This document shows positions 1 to 6,365 of a DNA stretch of 64,000 nt, piece by piece. Every line of letters begins with the position of its first letter. Within the stretch, counting starts at the first letter, position 1. The position numbers were made by a program, and so were the translations under genes. Below the pieces are notes generated by a model that was not told the origin of the DNA, did not search any database, and worked only from the letters and a program-made list of their open reading frames with translations. This DNA comes from DTYU01 sp040756575 (GTDB lineage: Bacteria > Bacillota > Desulfotomaculia > Desulfotomaculales > Ammonificaceae), in contig JBFLYP010000005.1 in assembly GCA_040756575.1 (NCBI GenBank), forward strand, positions 60,354 to 124,353, written 5' to 3'.

Positions 1-189
1 CCTGTCTGGGATTGTCGGCATATGAACCAGCCCGTACTTTTTTAAAATTATGTCACGCATTGTATGCTCAGTGGGAAAGCCGGACGGATAATCGGCTGCT
101 TGGCGGAGGACGGAGAGCCGGTTTTTTTGGAGATTTCTTTTGGAAATTATAGACGCAAACGATTTTCTCCGCTGTTCTTTTTCTACCAC
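1..189 (-). CDS. Partial hypothetical protein running off the left edge
   Basis: An uninterrupted frame of 63 codons runs from a GTG at 189 to the window edge. A purine-rich GGGAAGG sequence lies just upstream. The start overlaps the last codons of the DUF5652 gene by 7 bases, which suggests translational coupling in one operon with that gene and the stress protein before it. The visible part is basic at the N-terminus and mixed afterwards, with no membrane segment. I do not recognise the family. The coding call rests on the open frame, the overlap and sensible amino-acid composition only. It could also be a chance open frame through the 3' leader. Confidence 0.5.
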   Translation of the reverse strand, partial: MVEKEQRRKSFASIISKRNLQKNRLSVLRQAADYPSGFPTEHTMRDIILKKYGLVHMPTIPDR

Positions 190-407
190 CTTCGCCTTCC
201 CCAGGCCGTGCGCTTCTTGCCCCAAATCCCAAGGTAAAGCATCTCCAAGAGTCCGAGGGTATTGATAAGGAGGAGAGCGATAAACCATCCGCGCTGGTCG
301 TTGCGGGCGGCCCGCCAGAGGGCCAGTCCCTTCCAAAAAATGCTCCAGGCCACAGCCGCAGCGATGACCCAGGGGTCAAGCTCGGGAATTTTCACCGTAT
401 AAACCAT
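183..407 (-). CDS. DUF5652-type small membrane protein
   Basis: This 74-residue protein has two hydrophobic helices (about residues 12-30 and 43-63). The motif around WKGLALWRAAR, followed by WFIALLLINTLGLLE, is the signature I associate with the DUF5652 family of uncharacterised inner-membrane proteins. The ATG at 407 is chosen because an AAAGGAG ribosome site lies just upstream. A longer in-frame reading to 479 has a basic, non-conserved extension. The gene lies 124 bases after the universal stress protein on the same strand and overlaps the next frame, so it is probably co-transcribed. The function is unknown. Confidence 0.75.
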   Translation of the reverse strand: MVYTVKIPELDPWVIAAAVAWSIFWKGLALWRAARNDQRGWFIALLLINTLGLLEMLYLGIWGKKRTAWGRRRW

Positions 408-530
408 TCTTCTTCTCCTTTCTCTTTTAAGATACCCGGCGGCCTGATTTTTTTTCAGAACGGGCCGGGACACCATCATCTCCTTCCCAAGGGGACATTC
501 AAATCAAGAGAGTCACGGAGCAGTAATCCT

Positions 531-992
531 TCAGCGCACCAGCAGCACCGGGCAGGGCGCAAGCTGCAGCACCTTGCTGCTTACGCTCCCCAACAGCAGC
601 TCCTTCAACACCCCCAACCCGCGGCGGCCCATAACGATCACCTCAAAACCCTCCCGGGCGGCGTATTCAATTATAGACTGCGCGGGGTCTCCGATCTGGA
701 CGACGCTCTCGACATTGACTCCCGCCTCCCCGGTTATTTCCGCAGCCCGGCCGGCCCGGCCGATGACCTCCTTTGCTTTCGCAAGCACGGCGTCCGCCGC
801 ACTTTGTTCGGCCTCCTGCACCTGCTGGGCAGTGATCAGCGGCCCGTAGCCGTAAAACGGGTCGACCGGCGGTATCACCGTGATCAGTGCCAGCCGGGCA
901 TTCGGATTGCCCTGCGCCAGCTTTACCCCCTCGGCCGCCGCCCGCAGGGAGTTTTCGGAACCGTCCACCGCCACCAGAATCTTGTTGTACAC
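531..992 (-). CDS. Universal stress protein (UspA family)
   Basis: This 153-residue cytoplasmic single-domain Usp has the expected order: KILVAVDGS at the N-terminus (strand 1 and the first nucleotide-binding loop), then the C-terminal ATP-binding motif GRRGLGVLKELLLGSVS followed by CPVLLV. The G-2x-G-9x-G(S) pattern suggests an ATP-binding Usp. The GTG at 992 is preferred because GAGGAGGAGG sits 8 bases upstream and the protein then begins directly at the conserved strand. A TTG at 1028 is in frame but would translate the repeat itself (MNVYFSEEE...). The ribosome site belongs to a dispersed intergenic repeat. The ligand and role are not deducible. Confidence 0.92.
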   Translation of the reverse strand: MYNKILVAVDGSENSLRAAAEGVKLAQGNPNARLALITVIPPVDPFYGYGPLITAQQVQEAEQSAADAVLAKAKEVIGRAGRAAEITGEAGVNVESVVQIGDPAQSIIEYAAREGFEVIVMGRRGLGVLKELLLGSVSSKVLQLAPCPVLLVR

Positions 993-1000
993 CCCGGCCA

Positions 1001-1144
1001 CCTCCTCCTCCGAAAAATAAACGTTCAACCTTATACTGACCGACCTTTAGGGTCCGTTCAACGTTCGACGTTTATAAAAGACCGAGAACGGGCAATTAAA
1101 TTTTTCATCCTTCGTTGTGCGGCTTGCCGCATGAGGCACTCCTC
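1001..1144 (-). repeat. Dispersed repeat family A, copy 1 (carries a ribosome site)
   Basis: On the minus strand this copy runs from GAGGAGTGCC..GCGGCAAGCCGC, through AAAAATTTAATTGCC, CTTTTATAAACGTCGAACG and GGACCCTAAAGG, to GTTTATTTTTCGGAGGAGG. The same order is found at 32477-32634 on the plus strand and, inverted, at 29024-29225. The last segment is the ribosome site of the stress-protein gene. Confidence 0.85.
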
Positions 1145-1145
1145 T

Positions 1146-1671
1146 GCTGGGCGCCGCGATAAGCTGCGCATAGCCGCGTCAGTTTGGCAAGGCCGGATCC
1201 TCACGTATTTCCGTATACGCTCCGGCCCGTCCTTGCCAATCTTCCTTGCTCTGCTCGCTTCTCACGGCGTTTCGTTTGTGTTACACTAATGCAGCGAAGC
1301 AACACGCTTACGGGTCTATATTTCATTACTTCGTGGTGCCGCTTGACAGCGGCAGGGGGGACTCCTTCAAAGTACAGTATACAACTAATTATTACGAAAT
1401 CCTCTTAATAGATCGGGCAATTCGCCTATCTATTTCAAAAATAAGCTGCCGTTCGCTGACGTTCACCTGCGAAATTCGTGTTTAGCGCCGCGGCAAACAT
1501 GCGGCGGTGCGGCAAAAAGCGGCTATGAGGTCAGGGTATGCAGCGCCTGTTTTAAAAGATAATTCTTTCAGAAAGGAAAATGATGCTCGGAAGCGAAAAA
1601 GTTGATTATGCGCGGTGGGTTAGAACCTTGAACTTCAAACTTCTTGACTATGTTTAAACCGGAGGTCAATA
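1146..1671. repeat. Intergenic stretch holding a repeat family B copy and a diverged A end
   Basis: No gene is seen in this stretch. 1150-1345 is a copy of a second dispersed repeat (family B), recognised by GCCGCGATAAGCT, TCCTCACGTA..TACGCTCCGG, CGTTTCGTTTGTGTTACACTA and GCTTACGGGTC. The same pieces recur in this order at 16135-16345 and 36400-36690. 1328-1375 resembles the diverged GTGACGCTTGACAACAGCATGGGAGACTCC end of the family A copy at 29210. The remainder to 1671 shows nothing I can name. Confidence 0.7.
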
Positions 1672-2070
1672 ATGCGGCATTTTTTCAGCCGGATGAGCTA
1701 TTTCACCACGCTGGCCGTGCCGATAGCCGTTGCGCTTATCATCGCCTTCACAGGGTTGGCCCACCCCGAATGGCCGCGCATTTATTTCATCATCGGATTT
1801 CTTGCGGCGCTTATCCTCCTCCCCGGGGTCACCCTCGGCCTGAAGCTCGGTTCTACTCCGATTACCGAGGAAGACGTCGAGTTTACGGGCGTTTACGGCC
1901 GGGGGGTGATCGGGGTGCGGTTCGCCAACGGAGAGGTTGTCCGCTACCCCCACAACGAGCTTTACAACCTGTTTATAAACGGCGGTATAGAAGCGGGCGA
2001 ACCTCTGCGCCTGCGTTTCCTTGACCAGGACATCATCTCCTGGAAGTCTCTGAAAAGCAAAAAAGACTAA
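1672..2070 (+). CDS. Hypothetical membrane-anchored protein
   Basis: This 132-residue protein starts at an ATG with GGAGG 7 bases upstream. Two hydrophobic helices (about residues 11-30 and 36-56) are followed by a compact soluble domain rich in beta-type sequence (FTGVYGRGVIGVRFANGEVV). It has the outline of a small membrane protein with a cytoplasmic beta-barrel tail, somewhat like NfeD or SH3-like domains, but I cannot assign a family. The gene stands alone, flanked by repeats on both sides, and faces recA. Confidence 0.7.
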   Translation: MRHFFSRMSYFTTLAVPIAVALIIAFTGLAHPEWPRIYFIIGFLAALILLPGVTLGLKLGSTPITEEDVEFTGVYGRGVIGVRFANGEVVRYPHNELYNLFINGGIEAGEPLRLRFLDQDIISWKSLKSKKD

Positions 2071-2093
2071 GGGGCGCTCAAAAAAGAACAGGC

Positions 2094-2340
2094 AGCTTTT
2101 CCGGCGAAAGCACCTATTTCGCCGGAAACGCGCGCTTGTTTCGGCATACCTGTCAATGGCAACTCGAAGGGATGTTTTCAAGCAGGCCGGAACAGGGCCG
2201 AAGGCCATTTCCGGCAACCTCGGACTGTTTAACTTCGAACTGTTCCGCCGGAAACGCGCGCTTGTTTCGGCCTATTTGTTAGCGGGTCAACTCGACGGGA
2301 TGTTCGCACGCAGGCTTTTCCGACAAAAAGCAGCAGGTCC
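2094..2340. repeat. Imperfect direct repeat between the membrane protein gene and recA
   Basis: Two copies of about 60 bases, starting near 2119 and 2244, share CGCCGGAAACGCGCGCTTGTTTCGGC and then CAACTCGA.GGGATGTT. A third partial copy (CCGCCGGAAACGCAGCGCTT) lies at 16689-16715 just downstream of rodZ. All three are immediately 3' of a leftward gene. No T-tract terminator was found. Confidence 0.7.
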
Positions 2341-2351
2341 TTTAGGTTTCT

Positions 2352-3371
2352 CTATTCGGTAGGGGCGGCTGCGGTCTCAGACCGTACCAGGTTCACCGCC
2401 TGCCGCACCTTTGACTCAATCTCCCGGGTCAGGTCCGGATTCTCCTTCAGGTACTCCCGGGCGTTCTCCCGGCCCTGACCGAGCCGCTGGTCGCCGTAAG
2501 CATACCAGGTGCCCGACCTCGTAATCAGCTTTAACTCCACCGCGGCGTCGAGGAGGCTCCCCTCCTTGGAGATTCCTTCGCCGTACAGTATGTCAAACTC
2601 AGCCTGCTTGAAGGGGGGTGCCATCTTGTTTTTGACCACCTTGGCGCGGACGCGGCTCCCGATCTTTTCGGCCCCCTGCTTCAGGTCCTCGATCTTCCGC
2701 ACCTCCAGCCGCACCGAGGCGTAAAACTTCAGCGCCCGCCCGCCCGGAGTGGTCTCGGGGTTGCCGAACATCACGCCGACTTTCTCGCGGATCTGGTTGA
2801 TGAAAATCGCGGTTGTCCGCGACTTGCTGATCACGCCGGTGAGCTTCCGGAGGGCCTGGGACATCAGGCGCGCCTGTAAACCGACGTGGATGTCGCCCAT
2901 CTCGCCCTCGAGTTCCGCCCGCGGGACCAGCGCCGCAACGCTGTCCACGACGACGATGTCAACCGCGCTGCTCCGTACCAGCGCCTCCGCGATCTCCAGC
3001 GCCTGCTCCCCGGTATCCGGCTGGGCTACCAGGAGGTTGTCTACGTCAACGCCAAGACGCCGCGCGTAGGCCGGGTCAAGTGCGTGCTCCGCGTCGATGA
3101 AGGCCGCCACGCCGCCCTCCCGCTGCGCTTCGGCGACGGCGTGCAGCGCCACCGTGGTCTTTCCTGAAGACTCCGGCCCAAACAGCTCAACCACCCGGCC
3201 GCGGGGGAACCCGCCGACGCCGAGGGCCAGATCCAGCGCGATCGACCCGGTGGGGATGACCTCAACCTGGAAGCGCCCGGCCGCCTCCCCTAAGCGCATA
3301 ATCGCACCCTTGCCGAACTGCCGTTCAATCTGCAGGAGTGTAGCCTCCAACATCTTCTGCCGGTCGCTCAA
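2352..3371 (-). CDS. recA: Recombinase RecA
   Basis: RecA forms the DNA strand-exchange filament and triggers LexA self-cleavage. The 339-residue protein has the standard N-terminus (LEATLLQIERQFGKGAIMRLG), Walker A GPESSGKTT, Walker B VVDSVAALVPRAE, the loop L2 region with GVMFGNPETTPGG, and the C-terminal LKENPDL segment. Length is normal. The start is a TTG at 3371 with GGGGGAG upstream, which aligns with the usual start. No recX follows; the downstream side is repeat. In related genomes recA directly follows cinA, but here the efflux cassette lies between them on the opposite strand. Confidence 0.98.
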   Translation of the reverse strand: MSDRQKMLEATLLQIERQFGKGAIMRLGEAAGRFQVEVIPTGSIALDLALGVGGFPRGRVVELFGPESSGKTTVALHAVAEAQREGGVAAFIDAEHALDPAYARRLGVDVDNLLVAQPDTGEQALEIAEALVRSSAVDIVVVDSVAALVPRAELEGEMGDIHVGLQARLMSQALRKLTGVISKSRTTAIFINQIREKVGVMFGNPETTPGGRALKFYASVRLEVRKIEDLKQGAEKIGSRVRAKVVKNKMAPPFKQAEFDILYGEGISKEGSLLDAAVELKLITRSGTWYAYGDQRLGQGRENAREYLKENPDLTREIESKVRQAVNLVRSETAAAPTE

Positions 3372-3474
3372 GAAAAACTCCCCCTGCCGTTTTTCCTATA
3401 TTCTAATAGACTTTTGACAAAAATTCTACTATATAAATTTCCAGCCCCAAAAGGCGGCAGGCTACTTTCTGATC

Positions 3475-3515
3475 CTGCAGCCTGCAGCCTGCAGCCCTGT
3501 AGCCTGTAGCCTGTT
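3475..3515. repeat. Short tandem repeat of a CTGYAGC unit
   Basis: CTGCAGC is repeated three times and then drifts to CCTGTAGC twice. It is a low-complexity tract between the divergent recA and response-regulator genes. Confidence 0.8.
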
Positions 3516-3570
3516 CCCCATTTCCCGGAATCGGGTTGACCCATGGGTTAAGGAAAAACGCCCAGATTTT

Positions 3571-3603
3571 TTCAGTTGTTTCTCAGCTTTGGACCGCTAT
3601 AAT
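3571..3603 (+). promoter_or_regulatory. Promoter and response-regulator operator of the two-component genes (site 1)
   Basis: TTCAG (3571-3575) and CTCAG (3582-3586) are direct half-sites exactly 11 bases apart, the spacing typical of OmpR/PhoB-family boxes. They overlap a weak -35 (TTGTTT, 3576-3581), followed after 16 bases by a perfect -10 TATAAT (3598-3603). Transcription should begin at about 3610-3611, which is the ATG itself, and no ribosome site is visible. The mRNA is therefore probably leaderless. Matching sites lie at 5382 and 6303. Confidence 0.65.
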
Positions 3604-3610
3604 CAAGTTG

Positions 3611-4291
3611 ATGAGAGTCTTAGTTATTGAAGATGAGCATAAAATAGCCAACTCGATCAAGAAGGGCCTGGAGCAAGAGGCTTATGCGGTTGATGCTGCT
3701 TACGACGGAGAGTCCGGGCTGGACCTTGCTTTGAGCGAGGAGTACGATGTGATCATCCTTGACCTGATGCTGCCGAAAGTCGACGGGATCGAGATCTGCA
3801 AGCATTTGCGACAAAACCACGTGCATACGCCCATCCTCGTGCTGACGGCAAAGGGCCAAGTGAAAGACAAAGTGGAAGGATTGAACGCCGGCGCGGACGA
3901 CTACCTGGTCAAGCCTTTCGCTTTTGCCGAGCTGCTGGCCAGGGTCAGGGCGTTGACCAGAAGGCCCAGGAACAGCACCGGGTCGGTTTTAACAGTCGGG
4001 GACTTGACCCTGAATACACTGACTTTCGAGGTAAAGCGGGGGGACAGGAGTATCCAGTTGTCTAAGAAGGAATTCGCTCTGCTTGAATACCTGATGCGCA
4101 ACCAGGAACGGGTCCTTACCAAAGACCAGATCATCAACCACGTCTGGAATTACGATGCCGATGTCCTGCCCAATACAGTGGAAGTTTATATCGGGTACTT
4201 GAGAAACAAGATCGATAAGCCGTTCAAGGACCGGCCAGCCCTGATACATACCGTACGCGGCTTCGGGTACAAAATCGGAGGACACAAGTAG
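3611..4291 (+). CDS. OmpR-family response regulator
   Basis: This is a 226-residue transcription factor. The receiver domain (1-118) starts MRVLVIEDE, with the phosphoacceptor Asp in VIILDLMLPKVDG, Thr in VLTAKG and Lys in LVKPFAF. The winged helix (about 130-225) ends with IHTVRGFGYKIG. The closest general type is the CopR/CusR/MprA group. The ATG at 3611 is used because it begins the receiver fold; the longer frame from 3536 runs through the promoter. It abuts the sensor kinase gene. Three operator-like 11-bp repeats ahead of the units of this cassette suggest autoregulation and control of the efflux genes. The signal is unknown. Confidence 0.95.
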   Translation: MRVLVIEDEHKIANSIKKGLEQEAYAVDAAYDGESGLDLALSEEYDVIILDLMLPKVDGIEICKHLRQNHVHTPILVLTAKGQVKDKVEGLNAGADDYLVKPFAFAELLARVRALTRRPRNSTGSVLTVGDLTLNTLTFEVKRGDRSIQLSKKEFALLEYLMRNQERVLTKDQIINHVWNYDADVLPNTVEVYIGYLRNKIDKPFKDRPALIHTVRGFGYKIGGHK

Positions 4292-5386
4292 ATGTTTCGT
4301 CCGGCGCGTATTAAGTTGACCGCCTGGTACCTGCTCATTATCACGGTCATTAGCGTGTCGTTCAGTATAGTGGTTTACACTGGCATGACGGCCGAGGTCC
4401 GGCGAAGCCTTGGCCGGCAAGCATTACGCGCCTACATACAAAGGGAAAAGAGCCAAGTGCCGGATCAAGGTCCGTTTCCACCCCCTTTTGTTGAAGGGAG
4501 TCCGGATTTAAGAGCAAGATCCCTGCATCCACCAGCTTTTGATCCCCAAGTCTTCGCAGAGACAAAAAGAAGAATAGCAGTCCAACTGGTTTTCATCAAT
4601 CTTGGTTTACTGACAATTTCCGGGTTTGCCGCCTACTTTTTGGCCGGGAGAACCCTTAAGCCTATTGAGGAGATGCTGTATGAACAGGAGCGGTTTACCG
4701 CCGATGCTTCGCATGAGCTGCGCACGCCCCTGACCGCCATGAAGACGGAAATCGAAGTGGCACTCCGCGATCCGAGCTTCACCCAAGATCAGGCCAGAGA
4801 ACTGATGCGAAGCAATCTCGAAGAGATCGACAAATTACAAACGCTTTCCGATCACCTGCTGACGCTGAGCCGGTACCAGAAAGGACTTGACAGCCGCGGG
4901 GAAGTCGGCCTGGTGGACGTCTTCAACCAGGCAGTCAAGAAAATCCAGCCTCTTGCTGAAGCAAAGAATATTCAAATCCTCAGCGACTTGCAGAATATCT
5001 CTCTTGAAGCCGACAAAACCGGACTCGTCCAGCTTTTTACCATATTTTTGGACAACGCCGTCAAGTACAGCCCGGAAAACTCAAAGGTCAATGTTGCGGC
5101 AACCGTTAAGAAGAATAAGGTGGTCATTACCGTCCAAGACAGCGGGATCGGCATTAGAGCCAGCGAACTGCCTTACATCTTCAACAGATTTTACCGCGCC
5201 GACGCTTCCAGGACTAAGAGCCAGGTCCACGGATACGGTTTGGGCCTGGCGATTGCAAAAAGCATCATCGACCAACACAGCGGCAAGGTGGACGTTAAAA
5301 GTACGCCGGAGAAGGGGACGACGTTCACCATTTCCCTTCCGCAAAAACACCGCAAAAAATTTTTTCGGATTTCTCGCCCAACTTAA
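4292..5386 (+). CDS. Sensor histidine kinase
   Basis: This 364-residue membrane kinase is the partner of the regulator before it. It has an N-terminal TM helix (about 8-28), an external loop of roughly 70 residues, a second TM helix (about 93-114), the phosphoacceptor motif SHELRTPLTAM, and the N, G1 and G2 boxes of the ATPase domain (DNAVKYSP, DSGIGI, GYGLGLAIAKSI). The external loop is proline-rich and lacks an obvious PAS or Cache fold. The HAMP region is very short: TLKPIEEM joins TM2 directly to the H box. The ATG is immediately after the regulator stop codon, with GGAGG 10 bases upstream. Confidence 0.95.
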   Translation: MFRPARIKLTAWYLLIITVISVSFSIVVYTGMTAEVRRSLGRQALRAYIQREKSQVPDQGPFPPPFVEGSPDLRARSLHPPAFDPQVFAETKRRIAVQLVFINLGLLTISGFAAYFLAGRTLKPIEEMLYEQERFTADASHELRTPLTAMKTEIEVALRDPSFTQDQARELMRSNLEEIDKLQTLSDHLLTLSRYQKGLDSRGEVGLVDVFNQAVKKIQPLAEAKNIQILSDLQNISLEADKTGLVQLFTIFLDNAVKYSPENSKVNVAATVKKNKVVITVQDSGIGIRASELPYIFNRFYRADASRTKSQVHGYGLGLAIAKSIIDQHSGKVDVKSTPEKGTTFTISLPQKHRKKFFRISRPT

Positions 5387-5419
5387 GCTTTTTCTCAGAG
5401 CCACGCGCAACAATATGCT
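5382..5419 (+). promoter_or_regulatory. Response-regulator operator and promoter, site 2
   Basis: TTAAG (5383-5387) and CTCAG (5394-5398) lie 11 bases apart inside CTTAAGCTTTTTCTCAG, a near copy of sites 1 and 3. A TATGCT hexamer at 5414-5419 could be the -10. The operator overlaps the last codon of the kinase and precedes the small secreted protein by about 140 bases. Confidence 0.55.
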
Positions 5420-5537
5420 TAGAGCCGATTCGGGGTAAATCGGGGTGCCTGACCCGAGGTGCCTTCGCCCCCCTCCCGGATTGGCTTGCGAGAATCATTC
5501 TTCGGATAACGCTTTATGAGGAAAGGAGGTGAGCAAT

Positions 5538-6044
5538 GTGAGGCTTAAATCCGCAGCTTTCGTGGTCGTTCTCGCTTGCGTTTCGGTATTGCTGGGAGCG
5601 TACGGCTTAAGCGCCATGGCCGCGGAAACCCAGGCCGATTACAACTTCCCGCCGGTAATCCAAAAACTTATCGATAAATTCAACCTTGACCCGGCTAAGG
5701 TAAATGAGGTGTTACAAGAAGACCGAAAGGAAAGGGAAGCGAAACGGCTATCAATTTTCAAAGACAGGCTGGAACAGGCGGTAAAAGATGGCAAGTTAAC
5801 CGAGAAGCAAAGGGAAGCGATTTTATCCAAAAGGAGTGAGCTGCAGGCCAAACTCCAGAACCTAAGGGACCTCTCGCCGGAAGAAAGGCACGAAGCTCTG
5901 AAGCAGTTAAGGGACGAAATGGAGAAGTGGGCAAAAGAAAACGGCATTGACGTGAAATGGCTGCTGATGGAAAAAGGAAGGGGGTTCGGACCGAGGGGCT
6001 TTTGCGGTTTCGGTTTTAAAGGAGGTCCTTGCGGAAGAATCTAA
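5538..6044 (+). CDS. Small exported protein, DUF2680-like
   Basis: This 168-residue protein has a signal peptide (basic MRLK, hydrophobic 7-24, likely cleavage after SAMAA). The rest is highly charged and helical. LEQAVKDGKLTEKQREAIL resembles the DUF2680/YckD repeat found in small secreted Firmicute proteins, and the C-terminus is Gly/Phe-rich with two cysteines. The GTG at 5538 is chosen: GGAGG is 8 bases upstream, whereas the GTG at 5529 sits inside the ribosome site. It lies between the sensor and the efflux genes behind its own operator, so a role as periplasmic sensor, chaperone or metal/antimicrobial binder (compare Spy/CpxP) is plausible but unproven. Confidence 0.82.
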   Translation: MRLKSAAFVVVLACVSVLLGAYGLSAMAAETQADYNFPPVIQKLIDKFNLDPAKVNEVLQEDRKEREAKRLSIFKDRLEQAVKDGKLTEKQREAILSKRSELQAKLQNLRDLSPEERHEALKQLRDEMEKWAKENGIDVKWLLMEKGRGFGPRGFCGFGFKGGPCGRI

Positions 6045-6065
6045 ATAACGGCAGGTCCATAGCTC

Positions 6066-6101
6066 AAGGCCCCCGCAGGCCCTCGGGTTGGCGGGGGCCT
6101 T
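6066..6101 (+). terminator. Strong hairpin after the small exported protein gene
   Basis: AAGGCCCCCGC (6066-6076) pairs perfectly with GCGGGGGCCTT (6091-6101). No T-run follows, so it may be an mRNA-stabilising hairpin or a weak terminator. Confidence 0.5.
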
Positions 6102-6302
6102 ATGTCGGTGCTCAAGGTTGACGCGCCCCGGAGAGGTTACCGGGATCAACACCGCGGTGAACGCCCAGGCGCAGGGCATCGGTTTTGCCATTCCTTCGAA
6201 TAACCACAAATCCCAAGGGTAGCGGCGGCACGTGCGGTAGGGTGGGAAGAAGAGATAGCCATCCCTGATTATTTGATTTCCACTTTGATTTTCACTTTAA
6301 CC

Positions 6303-6335
6303 TCTCAGCTTTTTCTAAGCTTGTCAAGCTATTGT
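6303..6335 (+). promoter_or_regulatory. Response-regulator operator and promoter of the efflux operon, site 3
   Basis: CTCAG (6304-6308) and CTAAG (6315-6319) are again 11 bases apart, within TCTCAGCTTTTTCTAAGC. A -10-like TATTGT begins at 6330, 10 bases after the operator, compared with 11 bases at site 1. This matched geometry favours direct activation by the upstream response regulator. Confidence 0.6.
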
Positions 6336-6365
6336 AAATTGCATCTGTTGTACTGTTGGTGATAG

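Noticed and set aside
804..1289. Rightward frame of 161 codons across the stress-protein gene and repeats
   Set aside because: Runs antisense to usp and through the repeat; no conserved sequence.
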